Under the pieces are notes generated by a model. It was not told the DNA's origin, ran no database searches, and was given only the letters and a program-made list of their open reading frames with translations. 64,000 nt of DNA from Lutjanus erythropterus (taxonomy: Eukaryota > Chordata > Actinopteri > Lutjaniformes > Lutjanidae): assembly GCA_020091685.1 (NCBI GenBank), contig CM034599.1, forward strand, positions 2,759,641 through 2,823,640, read 5' to 3'. The stretch's first letter is position 1. The number at the start of each line of letters is the position of its first letter. Shown here piece after piece: positions 21,053 to 33,700 of the stretch. The translations under genes were made by a program, and so were the position numbers.

Positions 21053-21240
21053 GAATAACAAGCAGAGAGAATATAGCTAAGTGTTGATGGCCATGAACTG
21101 GGCGGAGGGGGAGACTCTGGGCTGAGAGGAGAAGAAGGGCGGCTCTGAACCCCGAGGAAGTCATTAGGAGACCAGTGACCTCACTGGTGCAGCGCTCGAC
21201 AAAGCTGCCCCACCGGCATGATGTCATATTTTACATGCCA
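21053..21240 (-). repeat. Dispersed 190-bp element, inverted partner of 48985-49200
   Basis: On the minus strand this reads tatgacatcatgccggtggg, then ctgcaccagtgaggtcactg, then tctcctaatgacttcctcgg. The + strand at 48993-49070 has the same blocks with only a few differences, and weaker similarity continues through tcaacacttagcta to ttcttaa. Both copies contain the perfect palindrome ACCAGTGAGGTCACTGGT if the central GG is allowed as a spacer. It could be a transposon fragment or a duplicated regulatory element. Confidence 0.6.
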
Positions 21241-23114
21241 TCAGTCATTGTACCACCCCCGGCCATCAAACCTGACGAGCATACAGATACCGACCACTTG
21301 ATATCATGAAGAGGAAACGTGTTAAAGTGAGCTCGCGTTTACAGTATGTGGACATTTTGTTTTTTTATCGCAACAGATTTTCTGATCAGGACTTTGTCGT
21401 TGCTTTAATCCAGTGAAGTGCAAAAATCAGGCCTTGGGCAACATCCTCCACCACGCTCGCACACAATGCACATCTGGCCCTCAGAACAATCTCACACATT
21501 ATGTATGTACACTGATTTTATACATGAAGCTGCAGTTATGAATTGCCTGTATTCAAGACTGTTGTTAAGCTTTTTTTTTAGATGAACAGTGACCTTTGTC
21601 CCCATGTCAACCATTTAACTCGGACCATGTTGTGCTATTTGTGTACAGATGTTTGATTAGCCCCGGCACATTTAAGGCACATATATATATTCTTCACTGG
21701 GCATCAGTCGCTATGAGGACAGGATAAAGGTGGATTCTGTCACTTTATAAATGTGTGTCTCTGCCTGTCTCTGTCTATTTGAGACCCTGCTACTAGTGTG
21801 GTGTGCAGGTAAGGAGTGTGGAAGCCACTGACTGGGGGACCCACAGACCTCAGAGGTGTGTCTCTTGTCCTGTCTCACGTTCTTTATTTGATAATTCCAA
21901 TTCTTCATGACTTTGTCAATCAATACGTTTGTAATGACTTCACATCATTGTTCTCTGTTTCTGTTGTGTTTTTTAAAACTGTGTTGGGGTTCTGGACGAC
22001 AGTCAAAAGCACCTAACTGCACCTTTGCAGTCAACATTTTTTTTGTTTTTTAAATGCCTAAATGAGATTAAAGCATCTAGATATGAACCAAAGTTATTAC
22101 ATGATACTGTTTTCTTACATACAGTATGATCATGAATATAATTTGTTTGTTTATAGACACATTTTACATGTGTGTTTTTATTTAGTCAGCGTTTCACTGT
22201 GCACTGGTCCTGACATCAGACTAGGGTCATTATCAAGACTTCATTTAGAGCCACAGACAGCGAGCAGCAGCACGAAACAGCACAGCCTGACTAACTGACA
22301 TAGTCTTTTCACGATTAAACTAAAGGAGAAAAATCATTATAAGCTCATAGGTAAATCAGGTAGTGGCATTCAAACAACACGGTGTATATTTGCATTCATC
22401 AGAATCCCCTGAGACTTTTTCACACGTCTCTCCATTAAAGCTCCGATGTGCTTTAAGAATCTCCTCAGAGTAGAAGGCAGTGTGACCGCTGTGGCTACTA
22501 TGTTGATCTGTGCTACAATCTGCACCACTGTGCTGCATAATTTATTTTATTGCACAAGAAGTAAACCCCTATCACTCTTCCACACAATCGCAGCCTCAGT
22601 AAATGTGTTTATCTTGTTTATTTCTCTCCCTCTCTGGGTCTCTGGGGTCCGTGTGGCCCCTGTCTGCTTCCTGGTGGTGTCTGGGAGCCCAGGTCTGTGA
22701 GGCACCAGGATCATTTTCCCTCTGTAGCTGTTGTCACTAGCATGGACCCAGCTAATTCATCTTGCTAATGGCAGGTGGGTCAGTTGAGCGCTATAATTGT
22801 GATTTCCGTTTTTTTTTCCTCCCTCTCTTTTTTTGGTGGCTGTATAGTTGCTTGATCTAATAAAAATAGCAGAAGCAGCTTTAAAAGACGACAGCTCTAC
22901 CTGCCATCTGCATGTCCAATCTCTTGTTCTTCCATATCATTTGGAGAATATGCAAATTCAACCGAGTGTTCACAGATTTGCTGTTTTCAAATGCCAGACA
23001 CATTTGGTTGAACTGGTTTCATTATCTATAAAGACTTTTATTCCAAGCTAAAATACACATTTTGTTTTTAGAAGAAGTGAGTTTGTACCAAATTAGGATA
23101 GGATTTTAGGTAAT
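21241..23114. other. Gene-free spacer
   Basis: There is no recognisable exon. T-rich runs lie near 21570 and 22810. Short open frames are chance. Confidence 0.45.
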
Positions 23115-24403
23115 TTAAAGGGATAGTTCGGATTATTTGAAATAGCGTTGTATGAGGTGCTTATCTATAGTCACTGTATTAGTTGATGCAGGTCAACAGA
23201 AAGGAGTACCAGCAGGGAAGCTAACCGACCTACTGTGGACAGGATCAGCAGCAAAATGTATTTTAGCCAGGTAAAAAAAGCCCACCTAAAAAAACCACTA
23301 TCAGTTTAGGTGTATGCAATATTTAGAATATTTGCACCAATTTACCTTGGTGTCAGGAAATCTTTTCCGACAGCCGCAGCTATTTAAGTCAAATATCGCT
23401 CTCTCCAAATCAACCAGACTCCACTGACAAAATCAGTAATTTTGTCTTGCAGAACACAGCAATGTCTGGTCTACTGCAGCCTCAATCAATTAGTTTGTTT
23501 GTGTTATTGTGTGATTTTGGTGAATCCAAACCAACCTTTTTAAAATACAGAAGTCACACAATAACACAAACTAACTATCCAATTAAGGCAGCGGTAGACC
23601 AGCAACTCCTGTGCTCTACAAAATAAAATGACTGGTTTTCCTTAAGGAGTTTGGTGGATTTGGAGAGAGCAATGTTTAGTTTACATGATGGTGGTTTCCC
23701 ACTGGAAAAGGCTGTCTGGTATCAAGGTAAAGTGGTGAAAATAACTGGTTTTGATTTATTTTATTTATCTATTTATTTTGACTGCCCAACAAATGTAGTT
23801 GGACACCGCAGGAGGGAAGAAGGAGAGGATGTCTGGTCAGTAAACAAATAAAATGGGCCAAGAAATCAGAGACTGTTGTGTCACATCCTCCAGAGTCCCT
23901 TGTATTGCAGATCAAGGTGTTGCACTTGACGTGTGTTTACACTGATGATGCAGTCAATATGTTGAGCATATTATCATCACCATCCTATAGCTGCTGTTAA
24001 TATTCAGTCTTATGCGCATTTAAAAAAATGCAGTGCAGAATTATTTCCTACATATATGTAGCCTAAAAGATGTACATATTGCTTTTTTATATTTTACCTC
24101 ATTCCACTCTAAATTTAATTATCTGTATGTTGCATTTTGTGTGTACCATGAACAAACTACTACTCTGATTTCATTGAACAACCTTGATAATAAATAACCT
24201 TGATTCCTTGTTTTTTTAAGTGGCTGAAATACATTTTGCTGCTGACCTTGTCCACAGCGGTGCATTGTTTGGTTTCTGTGCTGGTACTCCTGCTGCCTCT
24301 CCAAACTGGGGGTGTGCTGACCTCCATCTACTGTAGCTAATACACTGACTATTGACAAGTACCTCATTCAACCCCACTTCAAATTATCTCACTATCCCTT
24401 TAA
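23115..24403. mobile_element. TTAA-flanked fold-back element (1.29 kb, Kolobok-like) with an internal insertion
   Basis: The left end is TTAAAGGGATAGTTCGGATT and the complement of the right end is TTAAAGGGATAGTGAGATAA, with TTAA duplicated. The arms are inverted repeats over some 400 bp. For example, tttaccttggtgtcaggaaa on the left matches the complement of tttcccactggaaaaggctg-tctggtatcaaggtaaa on the right, and gtgttattgtgtga recurs inverted near the centre. The right arm is longer because about 430 bp at roughly 23755-24190 has no left-arm counterpart. The fragment at 35630-35850 joins the same flanks without that stretch. No transposase is encoded. Confidence 0.7.
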
Positions 24404-27114
24404 GCCCTTGAGCAGCGCTTAGATTTTATCTGTACTCTACAGAACCAACTATGAAATAAATAATGAAATCCTTTCTTCAGAATGGATATAATGAACTCTA
24501 TGCTTTTTAAAGAGTTAACAGATCTTTTTTTTTTTTTTTTCAGAGCTGTAGCAGAATGAAGTCAGCAGTCAGTCGGAGTCACTGGGGCATGAATCTCCAG
24601 AGAGCGGTGGACATGGAATGAGCTCGGGCTGATTTCAGTCAGGAGGAAGGTCGTCACCACACAAATGAAAAACATGAGAAGTGGTTCAAGGTCTAATCAA
24701 GTCCTCAGACTGCGCTCACTGGGAGCAATTAAGTTCCTCCCTCTCCCTCAACATAGGTAACCAGATCCTCCTATTGACATTCTCAATAAAAGGTCATTTA
24801 CTGTATGGATAAAATGATCAGCCCCCATTGCCTGAGAACCTTATAGCACAAAATGAACTCGAAAATCGTGGTCAGGGCTATGACCAAAAATAGAGCATTA
24901 TTTACAAAATTGACAAGGACGTGAGATCGAAGAAATGATTCACATAAAAGAACAAGAGGATTACATCTAATAGTATAAATGCTTCAGCTGTGTGTTTGGA
25001 TCTTCACTGCATGAATTTCAAGACCTTGGCACAGAGTCTAACCCAACCGCAGGAATTCATTACCATCATTGCTAGTCTGACACAAATTAAGTCCTGGTAC
25101 TTTCTGTCTTGCCTCTCCGACCACAATACTTCATCATAAGTCATCCTTAATTTGTATGGTTGTCGCAGGCACTTGTTGTCAAGTCTGTTAGCTCGCAGCC
25201 TCCTTTGTCAAAGCCTGTCAGGACGGCACAGACTGGCAGCAAGAGAGCGACGAGATTTTCACACTCTGATCCCACCTAGAAAGCCTACAAAACTCTTGTT
25301 TGCCTCTGAGCCAAAATGTAAAATATAGTCCTTGAAAGTGCTTGTTGTGCTGTCTTCATTCATACATATTTCTCAGGAAGTGTGAAGTCATAGGGGAAAG
25401 ACTGTATATGATACAACTACAAAATCTGACACAGTCCAAACTGTAAGATCATGCAGTTTTGTCTTAAACCGTAATTTTAAATCAGGATTTTACTGATGCT
25501 GAGAGCACGTTTCCCTTCTCCATTTTTCACCCCAGGAGGAATCAACCTGTCTCTGTTTCTTCTCTGAGCATCTGGCTTTTGCAACACATCCCTGCTCAAA
25601 TGAGATGCAACTTTGATGCTTACCAAGTACAGTTGAATAAGGGGTGAAAATGCCAGGGCTGGGTAGTAAACAAGTTGCAATTAATGCACATGAGATTACA
25701 TGAGGCTTTGTTTTAAAAGCTGTATTTCTGAGTCAGTGTTCTACTTATCACTTCACTACATTTACCATTTATGGAAGGTATACCCGCTCTTCTTGACTCG
25801 TAAGTTGGACTAAGTGGCAAAACATCCTGCAACACGGCTGCCTTTTAGTAGGGAACAAACAGTAAAACAAACAATTATCTAATTAAAGTTGGACTTGACA
25901 GTGATCAGTGTTCATGAACATTGACATGTGGCCAGGAACTGGGTTTCCTGACATTTATATCTACCTGATTTAGATGCTGGGGAAATACACAAAGCAAAGC
26001 CGGAAGTGATACAAAAGCCTGGGCGCTTGGTTGTAATGTTACTTCAGGGTGGAATTTGTTGGCAAGATTAAGGTGACAAGGATGCCAAGGGATATTCTAG
26101 ATGTATGTGGACAGGTCTGTACAGATATTTTTATTTTATTATATTATTGGAGAGACATGTTTGCATGCAGCACAGTTTCAGAATATAAATATAAACGCAA
26201 GATGATAAGTAGTTAATTGATAAGTAACATTAGTTTTACGGATTACATAATCTGGATACAAAAAAATTAATGGTAGCCAGTGATAATACAACAAACACAG
26301 CATGTCCTCAGTCACAACCTTCATGATCAATAATTATCAATATCGTCCGATATGAAACTTCACTATCGTAGAGTTTTCCACTATATCACCCAGGCCTACT
26401 TTCACTCCTCTACCCACCACTGGAAAACGCTAAATGCTCCTATAATGGTTGTGATTGGAGGTTTTAGTCACAGAGAATACGCAGATTAACGTGTGACTAA
26501 TGAGTCAGACGTTGCCTTTTCCTTTTTCCAGCGTAATAATGAGCAGATATAAATTCTCTTAAGCATGTCGAGATCATCTTAAGCTTTAACACAGTAAAAA
26601 CACAGTAACACATATTATGGCCTTTCTTGTGGGCAGCTCTCGAGGGTTAACAGCCTTATGTCCCCAGTCAAGCACACATAATGGAAACGGGATGAGAGGG
26701 TTGGGAAATCATCCCCTTCCACATTCAGAACAAAGAAATGACACAGTCAACACTTAACATACAAGAATATTAACAGAGGTGCCCTGTGGAATCTAAAAAT
26801 ACTCGACACTCCAGGACAACATTAAGAGGAAGCAAAAGAAAAAAAAAAAATAGCAGCAGAGAAGACAAATTTAAATGTCTGATGGTGGGGAGTCAGCCGT
26901 CATTTCACCTGAAATTCTTTTGCTGCCACCCCTCCATCTCTGTTAATTACCTCCACAGCAATACACACATTCCCCTGGGCTCTGTGCAAAAAAAAGCAAT
27001 AAACATCGTATCACACTGACTCACCAATTGGCAAAGAACTGGAAAAGAAACAAGAATAAAAATAACCAATTAAACAGAAAAGCCATTTGTCCTGATTGGT
27101 AACACTTCAACTTT
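24404..27114. other. Gene-free spacer with possible conserved blocks and repeat scraps
   Basis: A T17 run lies at about 24524-24540. Segments 24560-24720 and 25000-25310 have balanced composition without repeats and are candidates for conserved non-coding DNA. 25654-25780 (ccagggctgggtagtaaaca, cttcactacattta) and 26330-26400 (ctatatcacccaggcctac) resemble ends of common fish hAT-like repeats. No exon is recognisable. Confidence 0.4.
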
Positions 27115-27190
27115 TCAGAATCAGAATCAGAAATGCTTTATTGCTGAATGGATTTTCACATATAAGGGATTTGTGGTGCAAAACAGTCAA
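27115..27190 (-). mobile_element. Possible non-LTR retrotransposon 3' tail
   Basis: cagaatcagaatcagaaatg followed by ctttattgctgaatgg resembles the GATTCT-repeat tail seen, in complement, at the 3' end of several fish non-LTR elements. Only about 40 bases match, so this is weak. Confidence 0.3.
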
Positions 27191-27389
27191 AATAAACAAC
27201 GTAAGATGAAGGCAAACATGCACCATGAACTTATTTTTATTTATTTTACTTTATTTCTTAATTGCTGCTGCTGTGACTGCTGTTTCTAATTAACCTTTAA
27301 GTTTACTTATTTTGCACTACATAACATCTTTTAACACATTATTGGTTATTGAATTGATACCTCTCACATATACAGTAAATATGAGGCTA

Positions 27390-27944
27390 CCACTAGACAT
27401 TGATTAGCTTAGCTTATCACAAAGACTGGAAATAGTTAGCCTGGCTCTACATGAAGGTAACAAAATAAACCTACCAGCATCTCTAAAGCTCACCATAATT
27501 CCTGGGTTGTCACCATGCACTGTGTCAGCCAACCAGAGGAGACTTCAGGAAGTCAGTGCACCCAACCAGGAAACAATCTCAAGCTCCCATTAAAACCACA
27601 ATTTGTTGTTTTTCCACGTAAGTTTTTGTATGCATTAAAAAAAAAAGACGTGAACATGCTAATTAGTGAGCAGTAGGATTCTTATACATGGAGTGTGTTA
27701 CATTTCAGAACTGTTGTAAGCATGGACTTTCACATTTTGTGCAGGTTTCACTGTAGGTTTTCTCAGGGATGTCAGATATGAGGGAAAAGGGGGACTGAGT
27801 TCACTGGACCCTCATCTGAAGAAGGTCCACAAAGATACTAGAATGATTTTGAGAAGAGCTCATAGAGAATTCCTACTGTATGTTCAGGTTTTTACACTCT
27901 GCAAGCTCATTATTAGACAAAATCCTACAAACTGGTCCTTTAAG
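27390..27944. mobile_element. Fragments of two fish MITE families
   Basis: 27400-27510 (gattagcttagcttatcaca, gttagcctggctctacatga, aaggtaacaaaat) belongs to a family seen again at 29036-29230 and 52305-52490. The segment ending at 27944 has the complement TTAAAGGACCAGTTTGTAGG followed by attttgtctaat, a right end of the same type as 16201-16441. Matching left ends were not located. Confidence 0.5.
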
Positions 27945-28901
27945 ATGTGTATAACATCAGCATTTTGTACCCATTACATGGCCGAGTCGGTGGGAGCCCA
28001 GCTGATTCTGAATAAGAACTCTGCAGTTTATTCTCAGTATAAAAACAGTTTCTTCCCTTACAATGACTATGTTCTCTTTCAGGAACATATTAGCAATCTG
28101 AAGCTTATTAGGCATGTAACCAAATCTCCAGCCTGTAGAGGACTATTATCATGTGAATTTCCTCAACTTCTGGTTTTAGATGATTGCATTTCTTCATATT
28201 TCATGGTTGCTGTTTTGTCTTGGATTTAGGTAATTTAATACAGAGGCAAGAGAAAAAACATGAGATTCATTTTTTTGACAGGGAATTACACATTTTGGCA
28301 CTCTGACTCTATTGCAATGTGCAAAATCTCACAAAGCATTTATTACATTACAGGGAAAATTGTTCCAGAGCTATAAAACAAATTCATTGTTGCATGTGTC
28401 TGCCTCCACTTGTTGAATTGTTGTTTTACGTTATTTGGAAGTATTTCACCATTTGCTTATTTTTACAACAAATTTACCTGCATGCATGCATGCTTTATTT
28501 TACCAATTAGATCAAACTGATAAGCAGCCACATAAAATGAGCACACAAAGACCTGGAATGTGGTAGCAAGTAAATGGTCGATTGTCTTTATTGTTTTCTA
28601 TCATTTGAGAAACACACCCAGCAGCCCAGCAGGCAGTGTTGGGTCTAATACAGAGAATATCATGTACTTTTGGTCTGTGGTGAACATGGTCCAACTTCAA
28701 TGTGCAACACGCCGTGCTCTGGCTGCGTTTCCTGTGGTAGCACTGTAGCAGAGGAATAAATGCCAAGTTGTCTTTTTCCTAGTTAGCACTTTTGTGTTCC
28801 TTCCTCACATTTGCTGTAATTCCACTTTAATCACCTTTTAAAAAAACATGATGATTGTGTGTGTGGGTTGTGTGAAAGGTCATAATGGAGTCATGAGGCT
28901 G

Positions 28902-28952
<51 letters not shown>
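28902..28952. repeat. ATA trinucleotide microsatellite
   Basis: About 16 uninterrupted ATA units. Confidence 0.95.
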
Positions 28953-28953
<1 letters not shown>

Positions 28954-29035
28954 AATGGTAATTCAGAAAACGGTGTTTAGTTAACGTAAACCTTTACCTG
29001 CTGTGCCAAACATTTTCTACTACTACTTTTTCATT

Positions 29036-29230
29036 AAAAGAGCAGTTTGAGATTTGGGAAATGTGTATTTACTTTCTTGCTGAGAGTTAGATGACCACTC
29101 TCAGAACTGTACAGTAAATATTTAGCTGCAGCTAACAGCTGGTCAATTTAGCTCGGAGCAAAAACTAACAGGGTGAAACAGCATAACCTGGAAAAAACAT
29201 GCATGCTAACAGTCTGCTAACATTCCTTTA
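29036..29230. mobile_element. Fish MITE fragment (gagatttgggaaat family)
   Basis: agcagtttgagatttgggaa, tttcttgctgagagttagat and gcagctaacagctggtcaat are in the order of a common percomorph element. 52305-52490 shares ttcttgctgagagttagatg. The right end is missing. Confidence 0.55.
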
Positions 29231-31029
29231 GAAACTTAACTTTATGAACTGAACTCTTACAAACAACTAATAGAAACTTTAAGCTGAATTAATTTTAATA
29301 AATAAAACTGGTATATTTACGTGAGATTACTGTGATGCAAAAAGTAAAAAAGGCATTGTAAGAACACACAAAAGACATTAAGACATGTCCTTTGGTGAGA
29401 CATAAATAAGTGTTGCCTATTTCACACAGACAGTTTCTACGATATTACTTAATTTAACACTTTATAAGTGTTGATATTACCACAGTGTCTGTGGTATTCA
29501 CAGGAAACAATGCAGCTGAGTCTTCTGAATAAGTAAAGAGACACTATTACTAACATGTTCATGTTGGCACTATCAGCAATGAATCATGATGTGGTGAAGG
29601 GCTGTATTTATCTGAGAACAGGACACGGACTGAAGAGGGTTATCAACAGTTTCACACATCCGCCGACTCCCTCCGAAGTGAGACGCACCACAAAGACGTA
29701 AGAACGGGAGCAGCAAGAAGACTTGGGCGAAATGCTGGCAAAATCGTCATCCTGTAATTATTTATGGAGCAGAGCGTTTAAAGTAATTATGTTGTGTGTT
29801 CCCACAAAACAAGCCAGGCTGCGAGCGAGGTCTTTATATTTTTATTGTCCACGTCAACTGTTTGTTCTGAATGGCTCCTAATGGAAAAGCACATTTCAGC
29901 AAAAGGTGTCACACCCATACATCTTGTTATGTGGTCAAAGTGCTTAGTTGCAAAGTGCCATTCTTATTCATGTCTGAGTGGGCATATGCCACACAAAGGA
30001 CGCCTCACACAGAGCGGCTTCTAGTCACCGTGAGCGCGCGGTGAGTCGAAGTAAAGTCGTCGCACTGATGCATCGACATGACATCAAAGCAAACCTCAAC
30101 ATCAACACATAGCTGGCTATCTTTAGAAAGTGATGATGATCTTAGCTGTGCTTCTCATCAACACTGAGAAAGATTGCAATGTACAGCTGTCTGCGCGCTA
30201 CATCCATTTGACACGTTGACACAGTAGGTCCTTAAAAGTGCATGTGTCAGGAACTCGGAACTAATAGTGCAATGTCTAACTTCAGAAGATTAGCCAAGCA
30301 ATGACATAAGCTGTGGCTGCTCTGGTGTTTAGGAGCCGCTCCTTGAAAAATGTGTGTGGCACTCGTACGTGAGGAGAGAGAAATGAAGGCGATGGGAGAG
30401 GCTCTGCAAGAGTGGAAAATAAGTGAAATGTAAGTCACAGGTAGCAATATTTTGATAAAGTAATCATGCTTCAGGAGCAAAGCTCGGACTCCGATATCAG
30501 CCGTTGGTGATTCCACGGAGCTCCTGCGAACATGGCAGCATCAGATTTACAAATTGAAAATCATTAATAATTCTAACCAGGATGTGATAAATCTGGAATC
30601 ACTCCCGATGAACCTGGACACACTTTCATAAATCAAAAAGATTACTTGGAAATTTTTTAAAATCTGATGTCAAAGTGTCAGGCTTACTAATGGTTTTTGT
30701 AGATCCCTCGCCGTGATATATCATTAATCTGAGATGCATTTGAAGTGTGTCACCGGGGCAATATGTGATCCCTCTAATATTTGGAATATGCTGGTCTGTG
30801 TCAATACAGGAGATAGAGGGGATAAAAGCGGGTGGGGGTGCAGGGGAGAAAGTTGCCGTGGGTTACATTTTGATAAGGCGGTTCAATGAATATTTCAAAT
30901 GACCAGCAGGAACTGAATATCCTTACATCTGGATGTAACAACAGTCCTGGTGGTGATGGAGCATCACTGCAATCAAAACTGATACCAGACTGTACAAATG
31001 ATAACAGAAACTAGTCTGCTGGCACTTTA
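29231..31029. other. Gene-free spacer, candidate conserved non-coding blocks
   Basis: Segments 29600-29830 and 30000-30540 are less AT-rich and repeat-free. At 29750-29770, cctgtaattatttatggagc contains overlapping TAATTA and TTTATGG homeodomain/posterior-HOX-like motifs. There are no splice-supported exons. The open frames 29794-30024 and 30247-30516 are unsupported. Confidence 0.35.
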
Positions 31030-32110
31030 GTTTACAGTACACGAATACCATAAAACAAAATGTACTTTGGTTGAAATTTGACAGAAATTATGTATTAAGT
31101 TCTTTATTAGACAACTATCCTAATTAGCACATTATATCAACACTGTACTGAAAACTAAAAAGCATTGTTTTGGTGCATTGGTGGATCTTTATTAGATTTA
31201 ATTAGAGGGTAATTAGGGACACATTACAACACAACTGTACTGTAAACTAGAGTGCATTGTTTCCTTCTGTTATACTCTTATTAGACTGCCTTATATTGCA
31301 ACAGAACTGCACTGTTAACTAACGTATATTATTTCCCATCATTAGATCCTAATACACTTTATTAGAGGGTAATTAGCATCACATTACAACAGAACTGCAC
31401 TGTAAACTAAAGTGTATAATTTTTCCAAATAAACCTTTTTTAGAGGGTAATTAGCGGCACATTACAACTGAACTGTACTGTACAGTAAAGTAAAATGTTT
31501 CATTATTAGACCTGTCTTAGTCTTTTTAAGGAGTAATCTTACAGCAGAATTGTACTGTAAACTAAAGTGAAACTATATATCTCTGTCTTCCCTGTTTAAA
31601 AACAATGTGTACCAGATGTACTGAGTAAAGGCCAAAATTCATCATGACAGACAGACATCATGGAATGGGAAACAATGCACTTTAGTTTATGGTACACTTT
31701 TGTTGTGATGTGTCCCTAATTACCCTCTAATAAAGTCTAATGAAGGTGTAACAGTTGGAAGTAACACACTTCAGTTTACAGTGCAGTTCTGTAATTTGTC
31801 CCTAATTAAGGTCTAATAAAGGCTCATAAGGGTCTAACAGTGGGGAATAATACACTTCAGTTTACAGTACAGTTCTGTTGTAATGCGTCCCATATTACCC
31901 TCCAAATGAAGTGTCAAATATTGTTGATAAAAAACATATTATTTATAGTTTTTTGTCTAATTTTATACAAAATACAGCTTGTTACGCCTTATTACTGTGC
32001 TGTTTGGTGTCTAATTGGGGCATAATTACGGGCTAATCAAGAACATATTTCTGTTTTTTGTCTAATTCAATACAAAGTACAGCTTGTTATGTCTTCTTAT
32101 TGCACTGTAC
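31030..32110. repeat. Fold-back block of 75-90 bp tandem units
   Basis: Six direct units lie between about 31130 and 31575, each containing acattacaacagaactgtac or a variant, tgtaaactaaagtg, and gagggtaattag. From about 31665 to 31910 three units occur in the opposite orientation (cactttagtttatggtacac, cacttcagtttacagtgcag, cacttcagtttacagtacag). From 31945 to 32110 a different unit containing tttttgtctaatt and acagcttgttatg is present twice. The whole would fold into a large hairpin. No coding and no clear terminal repeat was seen. Confidence 0.7.
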
Positions 32111-33372
32111 CACTATTTTAATGCAGCGCCAGTGTTTCCCTCCTAAATCCTGCGAATATCCACGCAGTAAACTCTGTATCCCCAAAATCCACATCACTGC
32201 CGAAAATACCTTCTTTATTCTGCGAGCAGCGCTGCAGAGACTTAGGAGTGCTATTGTGAAGAAGGAGGTATTGACCGTGATGGTGAACAGGGCACCTCTG
32301 TAATCTAAATGTCATTCCCTGAAAAGCATCTCCCACACAGCCAATGGCTTTCATCTGAATGTGCCTCCAAAAGATTCAATTACTTTTTCTCTCCTTCTAT
32401 TTCTTTCACCCTCTGATCTCCACCCTCCTTCCCATGCACTAGTTGCTTATCTGCTGTGATTATAGTCATTATGAAGCAGCCGTGTCTGTAGTGAGATTTC
32501 ATCAGGAGCAGACATGCTCAGCCAGCTGCCTCTGCAACCAGGTCCCGTTTAGTAAAGGAGCCGTACAAAGAGCTGCTGGCTGAAAACGTAATGCTCCGTA
32601 TTTCAACTACACCTTCTCACTTACCATAGATTCTAGTAGTTATAGCATGACATGGGAGAGAATTACCAATAAATATGTAATCTGTGGCATATATTGTGTA
32701 AACATTATTCACATTAACATGAGTGTAAAACTGTGTAAAGGTTACATACTGCAGCTCTGACTGTATTTTCCTATTCTGGTGAGGCGAGGGGAGAAGTATG
32801 GCAGCCCGAGGATAAAGGGCTGTATCAGACAACACAGCTGCTCTTTTCATGTTCAAAATCTGTTTCTCGCACGTCTCCGTCTAGGTTTCAGCGGAGGGGG
32901 TGGAGTTTAAATGCGATGGAACAAAACTCATTTTTTGACAATGACATCAAAGGAGATGGCTGCTTTTGTGTTTGAAGTGGAGCATGTTTGAAGTGTTCTG
33001 AAGACAGTGGAGTGGTAGGGCAAGTTCATTGTTGCTTCGCTCTGGGGATGATTATCAGCTGCTATCGGCGCGAATCTCTGAAACAACTGTCAGCATGACA
33101 TGTGAATAATGATCTCCCTTTTTCACCTGCTGACGCCTAACCAACTCTGACACCTAAATACCTACAGTACTACGAGAGTTCAGACATTCCTTTCTTCCTT
33201 CTTTCTTTGGTTGCAGTTTTAGACAATTCTTGGATATTACTGATATTATGGCAACGCCCATTCTCCTACTCTGCACATTTAAGCACTATAACAATTAAAA
33301 AATGGTTTTAATACACACTTAAACACATTATAATGCAGTTGTAGTTGGAAACACATTTTTAAGCATTTATTA
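32111..33372. other. Gene-free spacer
   Basis: The stretch 32560-32900 has several repeat-like phrases (aaggttacatactgcagctctg) but no complete element. Overlapping open frames on both strands at 32058-32354 mark a GC-balanced patch, not a gene with visible splice or family evidence. Confidence 0.4.
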
Positions 33373-33700
33373 GAGCTGCATCGATCAGATAATTTATCGA
33401 ATAGTTGTCATCTGTTAAATTAATGACAGACTATTTTGATAATCGAGAAATCATTTTGACACGTTTTTTTAAGAAAAAATATCCAAATTCTCAAGTACAG
33501 CTTCTCTGATATGAATATTTTCTGGTTTCTTTATATAAAACATGACATTTGAGGATGTCGCCTTGGGCTTTGAGAGAGAGACTGATCAACATTTTACACC
33601 ATTTTCTGACATTTTATGGACCAAACAACTAATCGAGTAATTAAGAAAATGATCAACAGATTAATCTAAAATGAAAATAACCATTAGTTGCAGCCCCAGT
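33373..33700 (-). mobile_element. hAT-like MITE (GGCTGCAACTAA family)
   Basis: Read on the minus strand, this starts actggggctgcaactaatgg and continues through gattaatctgttgatcattt and ttactcgattagttgtttgg, the well-known fish family. The other end is gagctgcatcgatcagataa. The 8-bp flanks atttatta (33365-33372) and gtttatta (33701-33708) match at 7 of 8 positions, as expected for an aged hAT target duplication. Confidence 0.75.

Noticed and set aside
31030-32110. CRISPR-like array of regularly spaced repeats
   Set aside because: Units are 75-90 bp, imperfect throughout with no distinct spacers, and some are inverted. The host is a vertebrate.
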